The position numbers and the translations under genes were made by a program. A DNA stretch of 18,431 nt, from assembly GCA_964459165.1 (NCBI GenBank), contig CAYWKM010000036.1, forward strand, positions 1-18,431. The letters are read 5' to 3'. Positions 12,898 through 18,431 of this stretch are shown piece by piece (within the stretch, counting starts at the first letter, position 1; each line of letters starts with the position of its first letter). Below the pieces are notes generated by a model, which was not told the DNA's origin, did no database searches, and saw nothing but the letters and a program-made list of their open reading frames with translations. The DNA is from RGIG4074 sp964459165 (GTDB lineage Bacteria > Bacillota > Clostridia > Christensenellales > Borkfalkiaceae).

Positions 12898-13431
12898 TTA
12901 ACACATATTATAGATATAATCGGATAAGGAATCGGAAATGACGTCCGCCATTTTGTAGATCATATTCATGCGGACCTCTTTGAGCGTTCTTTCGAGAAGC
13001 GGCGTCTTTTCCGCCACGACGCCTTGAATATTGATATTTCCCACTTCCCCCAGTTTTTTGTTGATTCCGCTGCCCGGCCGCAACGGAGAGTCGCTTATTT
13101 TTATCAGTCCCACCTCGTCGCCGCGCCCTACGGCGGCGTCTACGGTAACGACGAGCCGATCCTTGAAGGTAGCTTTTAAAAAATAATTCAGATATTTGAT
13201 TTCTCTCGCCGTTACGGTGCAATCGAGACTTCCGAATAAGAGAATCCCCTTTTTTTCCGTCTTTTTCAATATCATCGTTCCCACGACGGGTCCTAAGGAG
13301 TCGCCGGAGACGAGGTCGCTTCCGATACATACGACGACGGGCGCTCTTTTCTCTTTTGCCGTGAGTTTTTGCAGCGCCAGCGTCGTGCCGTTTACCGCAT
13401 ATTTGTTTCTGAAATGAAAATTATATTGCAT
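12898..13431 (-). CDS. yyaC: YyaC family protein (DUF1256), GPR-like sporulation protein
   Basis: A 177-residue relative of B. subtilis YyaC, which is similar in fold to the germination protease GPR and to hydrogenase-maturation proteases and is linked to sporulation; its substrate is not known. Visible signatures: VVVCIGSDLVSGDSLGPVVG (32-51), a central TVDAAVGRGDEVG, then PLRPGSGINKKLGEVGNINIQGVV. The start at 13431 has GAGGAA about 9 bases upstream. In B. subtilis yyaC lies close to soj-spo0J, and here it is about 3 kb from parAB, so some synteny is kept although ftsH and cvpA intervene. It hints that the organism or its ancestors form spores; genomes lacking sporulation can also retain it. 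I found no convincing sigma-F or sigma-G promoter. Confidence 0.9.
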   Translation of the reverse strand: MQYNFHFRNKYAVNGTTLALQKLTAKEKRAPVVVCIGSDLVSGDSLGPVVGTMILKKTEKKGILLFGSLDCTVTAREIKYLNYFLKATFKDRLVVTVDAAVGRGDEVGLIKISDSPLRPGSGINKKLGEVGNINIQGVVAEKTPLLERTLKEVRMNMIYKMADVISDSLSDYIYNMC

Positions 13432-13506
13432 AGATAAAGTTCCTCGATTTATTTTGTCTTATTATTGACGCGGAGGTTTAATTTTATAACTTTCAGGCAA
13501 ATATAC

Positions 13507-13535
13507 TTGATATAAAAATTTTTTTATGATATAAT
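13507..13535 (+). promoter_or_regulatory. cvpA promoter
   Basis: TTGATA (13507-13512), a 17-base spacer and perfect TATAAT (13530-13535). The start near 13542 leaves a very short leader before AAGGAG (13547-13552). Confidence 0.7.
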
Positions 13536-13560
13536 GTTTTTTGTATAAGGAGATTTGAAT

Positions 13561-14310
13561 ATGTACAATTTACTGAGTTTCGGAGCCGGAACGATCGGCG
13601 ATATTCTGGTTTTCGTCGTTGTCGCGATATTCGGAGTCATCGCTTGTTCGAGAGGGTTTTTCCGCTGTCTTGTCGGATTTATCGGAACGATTTTATCCAT
13701 CGTTCTCGCTTTTCTCTTCTGCAAAGCGACGGCGATATCGCTGCAAAGCTGGTTCGGATTGCTCGATAAGCTTACGGACGCTTTCGTCGGCTTGTTTTCA
13801 AACGTAAAATCCTTGAACATCGACGTTTCGGGAAACGTTTCGGAAAATCTTACCGAGGTAGGCGTTCCCGCCTTTATCATTTATATTATTATCGCGTCTT
13901 TCGTGGACGTATCCTCCATTTCGTCGGGAACGACCGCCGCGCAGCTGATTTCTCCCGTCGTCGCAAATATGGTTTTGCTCCTTATCAGCTTTCTGATTAT
14001 TTTTATTCTTGTAAAGATTATCTGTTTTATTTTAAACAGAACCTTGGGGGAAGCGATTTCGAATATTCCCATCGTAAAATCGGTGAACGCCTTTTTAGGT
14101 TTTCTTTTGGGAGTCGTCGAAGGACTGTTTTTAATCTATTGCATTCTCTATATTCTTGCGCTCTTTCAGGCGGAAGCGATCAATTCCTATATTTCCACGA
14201 CGGTTCTCATCAACGCCTTCTACAACCATAATATTTTGGGATATTTGATTAACTGGTTGATTTCAGCCGATTGGTTCGTCGATTATATCACGGCGATTGC
14301 AGGAGCATAA
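13561..14310 (+). CDS. cvpA: CvpA family membrane protein
   Basis: A 249-residue integral membrane protein of the colicin V production (CvpA) family. Membrane segments are expected at about 13-32, 36-56, 101-115, 131-157 and 170-202. The family pattern NAFLGFLLGVVEGLF (176-190) precedes the last one. The central region is longer than in E. coli CvpA (about 160 residues), as is common in Bacillota homologues. The biochemical role is not settled; in other bacteria it affects envelope stress and colicin secretion. The ATG at 13561 is 8 bases after AAGGAG; an in-frame TTG two codons upstream is less likely. It has its own promoter, and a parS site starts 18 bases past its stop. Confidence 0.88.
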   Translation: MYNLLSFGAGTIGDILVFVVVAIFGVIACSRGFFRCLVGFIGTILSIVLAFLFCKATAISLQSWFGLLDKLTDAFVGLFSNVKSLNIDVSGNVSENLTEVGVPAFIIYIIIASFVDVSSISSGTTAAQLISPVVANMVLLLISFLIIFILVKIICFILNRTLGEAISNIPIVKSVNAFLGFLLGVVEGLFLIYCILYILALFQAEAINSYISTTVLINAFYNHNILGYLINWLISADWFVDYITAIAGA

Positions 14311-14328
14311 AAAAGAATACGCGCCTTA

Positions 14329-14344
14329 TGTTTCACGTGAAACA
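14329..14344. other. parS site 1 (perfect)
   Basis: TGTTTCACGTGAAACA, the exact 16-base palindrome bound by Spo0J/ParB in Bacillota. ParB loads here and spreads as a CTP-dependent clamp. It lies in the cvpA-ftsH gap, about 6.5 kb from oriC. Confidence 0.95.
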
Positions 14345-14371
14345 TTCAAATTTCAGAAAAAATTTTGAAAA

Positions 14372-14387
14372 AGTTTCATGTGAAACA
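14372..14387. other. parS site 2 (two mismatches)
   Basis: AGTTTCATGTGAAACA differs from the consensus at position 1 and at one central base. It is 43 bases from site 1, about four helical turns. Binding is likely weaker. Confidence 0.75.
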
Positions 14388-14487
14388 TTTTTTGGCCTTT
14401 TTTTGTTCCGCGCAAGAGAAAAAAAGATTAAAAAAATGAAAATTTTATGAAAAAAAAGAAAAAATAAGAGAATGAACCGCGAAACGG

Positions 14488-14516
14488 TTGTCAATAAAAT
14501 CGCTTTGTGGTAAAAT
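14488..14516 (+). promoter_or_regulatory. ftsH promoter
   Basis: TTGTCA (14488-14493), a 17-base spacer and TAAAAT (14511-14516). The start would be near 14523. The promoter is about 100 bases from parS site 2, so ParB spreading could influence it. Confidence 0.65.
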
Positions 14517-14525
14517 AATAGAACG

Positions 14526-14565
14526 ACGGAAAGCTAAGCTTTCACGGGAAGCTCTGAGCTCCGTT
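14526..14565 (+). promoter_or_regulatory. Inverted repeats in the ftsH leader
   Basis: GAAAGC and GCTTTC (14529-14543) form one hairpin, AGCT repeats (14550-14560) a second, and ACGGA with TCCGT (14526-14530, 14560-14564) could enclose both. The run ends 12 bases before the ribosome site. It may regulate translation or be chance; no known family fits. Confidence 0.3.
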
Positions 14566-14591
14566 AAAAAACAAAAAAGGAGACAAACGGT

Positions 14592-16559
14592 TTGAATAAA
14601 ACGGCAAAAACTATACTGACGATCGTCGTTTTGCTGCTTGTCATAGGAATCGTATATTTGTTGTGGAATACCATAACGGCGCAAACGACGACGATTTCCT
14701 ATACGACGATGCAATCTTATATACAAAATTATATCGACGATAAAGCGGACGGAACGATCGACGGAAAGATAACGACCTACGACGACGACGGAAACGTTCT
14801 GTCCTCGGAAGACGCGGGAACAGAGGTAAACACGATCTCCGTATCGGGATATAAGATTGTCGCCTACTATTACGCCGACGGCGTAAAATCGGGCTCCGGC
14901 TATCAATCGATTTCTTTTTCGTTGTATTCCAACGGCACGGTTGTAAAGGAATGGGCGGACGGCGGAATCGATATTACGATGTCCGATCCGAATTCCGGAA
15001 ATATATGGAGCAACGTCTTATATTTTGCGGTAATCATTATTATAGGAGTCGTCTTTATTTTGATTATGAGGCAGAGTATGGGAGCCGGCACAAAGGCGAA
15101 CAGCTTTGCGAAAACGAAGGCGAGAGTCACCTCCAATATAAAAGTGAGGTTTACGGACGTAGCGGGAGCGGAAGAAGAGAAGGAGGAACTGTCCGAAATC
15201 GTCGAGTTCCTCAAAAATCCGAAAAAATTTACGAATCTCGGCGCGAAGACGCCGAAGGGCGTGCTGCTCGTCGGTCCTCCGGGAACGGGAAAAACGCTGT
15301 TTGCCAAAGCGGTTGCGGGCGAATCCAACGTGCCTTTCTTTTCGGCTTCCGGTTCCGACTTTGTCGAAATGTTCGTCGGCGTGGGAGCGTCGCGCGTGAG
15401 AGATTTGTTTGAAAGCGCAAAGAAAAACGCCCCTTGCATCATCTTCATCGATGAAATAGACGCCGTCGGAAGGCAGAGAGGAGCCGGCCTTGGCGGAGGT
15501 CACGACGAAAGGGAGCAGACCCTGAATCAGATTTTGGTTCAGATGGACGGCTTCGAGGGAAACGACGGCGTTATCGTCATGGCGGCGACAAACCGCGCCG
15601 ATATTTTGGACCCCGCGCTGCTCAGACCGGGACGCTTCGACAGGCAGATTTATGTGAATCTTCCCGACGTCAAGGGACGAGAAGCCATTTTAAAGGTTCA
15701 CGCCAGAAACAAGCCTCTCGCTCCCGACGTGAACTTCAAGACTGTGGCAAGAATGACGAGCGGATTTTCCGGAGCGGATCTTGCGAACCTCTTGAACGAA
15801 GCCGCCATTCTCGCGGCGAGGAAGAATAAGACGGTCATCGGGAACATCGAGCTTTACGAAGGGATCAATAAAGTTCTTATGGGTCCTCAGAAAAAGAGCC
15901 GAGTCGTTACCGAATCGGATAAGAGGTGCACGGCTTACCACGAATCGGGTCACGCGATTCTCGCGAGACTTTGTCCTCATTGCGATCCCGTTCACGAGGT
16001 GTCCATTATCCCTCGCGGCAATGCGGCGGGTTATACGATGACGAGGCCGGACAGCGACGACAACGACGTTTCCTTCAATAAGCTCAACGATATGATTTGC
16101 ATGATTCTCGGCGGACGCGTCGCGGAAGAACTCGTCATCAAGGATATTACGACGGGAGCTTCCAACGATTTGCAGAAGGCTACCGATCTGGCGACGAAAA
16201 TGGTCACTCGTTGGGGTATGAGCGAAAAGGTGGGACTCATCTCTTACGGCGACGATCAGCCGATCTTTATCGGAAGGGATTATGAAAACAGAAAATCCTA
16301 TTCCGAAGAGACGGCTGCCGAAATCGACGAGGAAGTGAGAAGAATTATCGAGGAAGCCCATAAGCGGGCGAACGAGCTTCTTTCGAATCACAGAGACGTC
16401 CTCGACAACATGGCGAGAACGCTCGTGGAGAAGGAGACGATTTATACCGAAGAGGTCGAGCTTCTCATGGAAGGCAAAACGTATTCCGAAGTGATCGAAT
16501 CGATGGAGAACGCGGAAAAGAAGACGGAGGAAAATCCGTTCAAGCGTTTCGACAAATAA
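14592..16559 (+). CDS. ftsH: ATP-dependent zinc metalloprotease FtsH
   Basis: Hexameric membrane-bound AAA+ protease that degrades misfolded membrane proteins and regulatory proteins. The 655 residues show TM1 (about 8-26), a short external domain (30-138), TM2 (about 139-160), then the AAA module: Walker A GPPGTGKT (228-235), Walker B IIFIDEID (283-290), and second region of homology ATNRADILDPALLRPGRFDR (332-351). The zinc protease motif is HESGH (450-454) with Asp526 as the probable third ligand. All key residues are present. The start is a TTG at 14592, 9 bases after AAGGAG; no ATG fits. parS-type sites lie on both sides of the gene, and parA follows 103 bases downstream. ftsH near parAB is not the usual order (it more often sits with tilS and hpt). 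Confidence 0.97.
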   Translation: MNKTAKTILTIVVLLLVIGIVYLLWNTITAQTTTISYTTMQSYIQNYIDDKADGTIDGKITTYDDDGNVLSSEDAGTEVNTISVSGYKIVAYYYADGVKSGSGYQSISFSLYSNGTVVKEWADGGIDITMSDPNSGNIWSNVLYFAVIIIIGVVFILIMRQSMGAGTKANSFAKTKARVTSNIKVRFTDVAGAEEEKEELSEIVEFLKNPKKFTNLGAKTPKGVLLVGPPGTGKTLFAKAVAGESNVPFFSASGSDFVEMFVGVGASRVRDLFESAKKNAPCIIFIDEIDAVGRQRGAGLGGGHDEREQTLNQILVQMDGFEGNDGVIVMAATNRADILDPALLRPGRFDRQIYVNLPDVKGREAILKVHARNKPLAPDVNFKTVARMTSGFSGADLANLLNEAAILAARKNKTVIGNIELYEGINKVLMGPQKKSRVVTESDKRCTAYHESGHAILARLCPHCDPVHEVSIIPRGNAAGYTMTRPDSDDNDVSFNKLNDMICMILGGRVAEELVIKDITTGASNDLQKATDLATKMVTRWGMSEKVGLISYGDDQPIFIGRDYENRKSYSEETAAEIDEEVRRIIEEAHKRANELLSNHRDVLDNMARTLVEKETIYTEEVELLMEGKTYSEVIESMENAEKKTEENPFKRFDK

Positions 16560-16571
16560 GATTTTTGTAAA

Positions 16572-16587
16572 AGTTTCACGTGAAACA
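16572..16587. other. parS site 3 (one mismatch)
   Basis: AGTTTCACGTGAAACA has a perfect 14-base core and differs from the consensus only at the first base. It lies 12 bases after the ftsH stop and 75 bases before parA, so ParB could regulate its own operon. Confidence 0.9.
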
Positions 16588-16589
16588 AG

Positions 16590-16619
16590 CGGATAAGGAG
16601 GGGAAACTCTCCTTATCCG
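16590..16619 (+). promoter_or_regulatory. 11-bp hairpin in the parA leader
   Basis: CGGATAAGGAG (16590-16600) and its exact complement (16609-16619) close an eight-base loop. No T tract follows, so it is not a standard terminator. It directly abuts parS site 3 and carries an AAGGAG in one arm, about 65 bases before the parA start. It could insulate parA from ftsH or stabilise a processed end. Confidence 0.4.
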
Positions 16620-16662
16620 AAAAGAAAAACAGAAGAGAATACAATTTAAAAAAGGTGAGAAT

Positions 16663-17442
16663 ATGGGAAAGATTATTGCTTTTTCCAATCAAAAGGGCGG
16701 CGTGGGAAAGACGACGACCTGCGTCAATATGGCAGCCTACACGGCGGTCGCCGGGAAGAAGGCGCTTCTGATCGATATCGACCCGCAAGGGAACGCCACG
16801 ACGGGACTGGGACTCGACAAGCCGACCTTGAAAAAATCCGTTTACAACGTTCTCATCGACGACGAGCCGATCGGCGAAAATATTGTAAAGACGGAAACGC
16901 CCGGTCTCGATATTCTTCCCGCCAACATCGATTTGGCGGGCGCGGAGGTCGAGCTCGTTTTAAAAAAGAACAGGGAACACGTTTTAAAGAAGGCTCTCGA
17001 CGGCGTGAAAGAGAAATACGATTATATTTTTATCGATTGTCCGCCGTCTCTGGGACTTCTCACCGTAAACGCCTTGGTCGCCGCGAACGCGGTCATCATT
17101 CCCATTCAGAGCGAGTATTACGCGATGGAGGGATTGAGCCAGCTTGTCAACACGATAACGCTTGTAAAAAAGCATTTCAACAAAGAGTTGGGGCTCGAAG
17201 GCGTCGTTCTCACGATGTTCGACAGCAGGGCTTTGATTTCCAGACAGATTGCGGAAGAGATCAGAAAATTCTTTAAAAGCAAGGTTTACGAAATCGTCAT
17301 TCCGAGAAACGTGAGACTTTCGGAGGCTCCGAGTCACGGCAAACCGATTTTGCTTCACGATCCGAAGAGCAACGGAGCGAAGGCGTACAAAGCGTTGACG
17401 GAAGAGTTCCTCAGAAGGGAAGAAAAACAAAAGGAGGAATAA
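16663..17442 (+). CDS. parA: Chromosome partitioning ATPase ParA (Soj)
   Basis: Deviant-Walker ATPase that dimerises with ATP on the nucleoid. In the Soj group it moves ParB-bound origins and regulates DnaA. The 259 residues carry the deviant Walker A KGGVGKTT (11-18), the Walker A' LIDIDPQGN (36-44), and Walker B FIDCPPSLG (123-131). The short N-terminus, with no helix-turn-helix, is typical of chromosomal ParA. The ribosome site AAGGTGA is close to the ATG. parB follows four bases later, its ribosome site overlapping the parA stop, so the two are one operon. The nearest candidate promoter is weak, so transcription probably continues from ftsH, possibly modulated by parS site 3. Confidence 0.96.
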   Translation: MGKIIAFSNQKGGVGKTTTCVNMAAYTAVAGKKALLIDIDPQGNATTGLGLDKPTLKKSVYNVLIDDEPIGENIVKTETPGLDILPANIDLAGAEVELVLKKNREHVLKKALDGVKEKYDYIFIDCPPSLGLLTVNALVAANAVIIPIQSEYYAMEGLSQLVNTITLVKKHFNKELGLEGVVLTMFDSRALISRQIAEEIRKFFKSKVYEIVIPRNVRLSEAPSHGKPILLHDPKSNGAKAYKALTEEFLRREEKQKEE

Positions 17443-17446
17443 AAAA

Positions 17447-18340
17447 ATGGTAAAAGGATTGGGAAAAGGGTTGTCGGCCTTGTTTTCCGACACGGAAGAA
17501 TCCTACGAGAACGCGCAGGAGGATACGGGCGCGTCCAAAAACATAAACGAAATTCCACTCGAACAAATCGTCGCGAATCCGAATCAGCCGAGAAAAAATT
17601 TCGATCAAGCGTCGTTGGAGGAATTGGCGACTTCCATTAAAGAACACGGCGTCATCATGCCCATCGTCGTCAACAAAGAGGTCGACGGAAAATACATGAT
17701 CATCGCGGGCGAGCGCCGTTTCAGAGCCGCAAAAATTGCGGGAATCGAGACGATCCCCGCCGTCGTAAAGGATTACAGCGAGAGGGAGGTAGAGGAAATC
17801 TCCCTAATCGAAAATTTGCAGCGCGAGGATTTAAACCCGATTGAAGCCGCCGTCGGCATGAAAAAATTGATGGACGATTATAAGCTGACGCAGGAGGACC
17901 TCGCTTCCCGCATCGGAAAGAGCCGTCCCGCCATCGCCAATACGTTGAGACTTCTGACGCTGACGGAGGAAGTAATCGATTTGATTCGGGAGGGCAAGCT
18001 CTCTTCGGGTCACGCAAGGGCGCTGGTCCCCGTTCCCAAGGAATCGCAGCTCGCCCTCGCCCGGGAGGCGATCGAAAAGGGCTATTCCGTGAGGGAAACG
18101 GAGCGAGCCGTAAAGGCGTTTATGACGCCGCCCGAAATTCTGAAAAAGAACAAGGAGGAACAGATCGCTCAGACCTCCTTTGAGTTGAAGCATTTTATCG
18201 AGAGAATGAGAACGACGTTCGGAACGAAGGTTTCTTTAATCGGAAACGAAAAAAAGGGCAGAATTTACATCGATTATTATACGGCGGACGATTTGGACAG
18301 ACTTTCCGAAATTTTGGATATTATTAACAGACAGGAATAG
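17447..18340 (+). CDS. parB: Chromosome partitioning protein ParB (Spo0J)
   Basis: CTP-dependent clamp that binds parS, slides onto neighbouring DNA and recruits SMC, organising the origin. The 297 residues begin MVKGLGKGLSALF, the ParA-stimulating N-terminus. They continue with the CTP-binding fold: NQPRK (46-50), GERRFRAAK (88-96) and ENLQRED (122-128). A helix-turn-helix for parS follows (about 148-170, TQEDLASRIGKSRPAIANTL), then a C-terminal dimerisation domain. All expected motifs are intact, and the perfect parS sequences fit Bacillota-type ParB. The start at 17447 has AAGGAGG 9 bases upstream. A strong terminator follows, so the gene ends the operon. Confidence 0.96.
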   Translation: MVKGLGKGLSALFSDTEESYENAQEDTGASKNINEIPLEQIVANPNQPRKNFDQASLEELATSIKEHGVIMPIVVNKEVDGKYMIIAGERRFRAAKIAGIETIPAVVKDYSEREVEEISLIENLQREDLNPIEAAVGMKKLMDDYKLTQEDLASRIGKSRPAIANTLRLLTLTEEVIDLIREGKLSSGHARALVPVPKESQLALAREAIEKGYSVRETERAVKAFMTPPEILKKNKEEQIAQTSFELKHFIERMRTTFGTKVSLIGNEKKGRIYIDYYTADDLDRLSEILDIINRQE

Positions 18341-18357
18341 TCTTTATGCGAAAGACG

Positions 18358-18397
18358 ACGACGGCGCGGAGAAAAAGCTTCGCCCGTCGTTTTTTTT
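18358..18397 (+). terminator. Terminator after parB
   Basis: ACGACGG (18358-18364) pairs with CCGTCGT (18384-18390), extended by GCG/CGC across a one-base bulge, and is followed by a run of eight T. It starts 18 bases past the parB stop. Confidence 0.85.
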
Positions 18398-18431
18398 GTC
18401 GCAACAGCCGAAAACGGGAAGATCCCCCCTT
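18398..18431. other. Right edge, nothing identified
   Basis: The last 34 bases after the terminator show no start codon with a ribosome site. The next gene is outside the window. Confidence 0.4.

Noticed and set aside
15690..16688. 332-codon minus-strand frame opposite ftsH
   Set aside because: Shadow of ftsH; no ribosome site and no protein family.
16580..16771. 63-codon GTG frame between ftsH and parA
   Set aside because: It begins inside parS site 3, lacks a ribosome site at the right distance and overlaps parA in another frame.
1..18431. CRISPR arrays, tRNA or rRNA genes, insertion sequences, phage or defence genes
   Set aside because: I looked for regular direct repeats, cloverleaf-like segments, transposase motifs and terminal inverted repeats and found none.

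Overview
The window is an origin-proximal stretch of a bacterial chromosome. It is most likely from an uncultured Bacillota (Clostridia-like) genome. The reasons are strong AAGGAG-type ribosome sites, sigma-A promoters, a Jag/YidC/RnpA/RpmH cluster, TTATCCACA DnaA boxes, Bacillus-type parS sites and a YyaC-family sporulation protein. A Christensenellales-like gut lineage would fit, but that is a guess from gene content and style. A 100-N placeholder gap shows that this is a draft scaffold, probably metagenome-derived.

Left arm (1-7526, genes on the minus strand): GTP-dependent PEP carboxykinase with a structured leader and several 3' hairpins; an unrecognised two-domain protein; a flotillin/NfeD membrane-microdomain pair split by the N gap; and a SLOG-fold protein translationally coupled to the 16S rRNA methyltransferase RsmG. 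Positions 1-667 hold no gene, but contain a strong promoter and hairpins that could make a small RNA of about 115 nt.

Origin (about 7595-7910): four perfect and three near-perfect DnaA boxes. The last perfect box is followed by a short GC-rich spacer and six DnaA-trio triplets. Gene direction switches from minus to plus here. dnaN is the first gene on the right; dnaA is not in the window.

Right arm (7959-18431, mostly plus strand): dnaN; the rpmH-rnpA-yidD-yidC-khpB(jag) cluster, which supplies a ribosomal protein, the RNase P protein, the membrane insertase and an RNA-binding protein; a minus-strand island (a 78-residue protein of unknown function and yyaC); cvpA; ftsH; and parA-parB. Three parS-type sites flank ftsH, 6-9 kb from the origin, so the centromere, its ParAB machinery and oriC lie together.

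The window is mainly core replication, segregation and membrane-biogenesis genes. I see no phage, CRISPR, transposon or defence system, and no clear new multi-gene system. The points most worth a second look are the origin architecture without an adjacent dnaA, YidC with a very long extracytoplasmic insertion, the KPY-repeat tail on Jag, the parS-ftsH-parAB arrangement, a probably artefactual assembly gap, the candidate small RNA, and a five-codon micro-ORF with a near-ideal ribosome site after yyaC.
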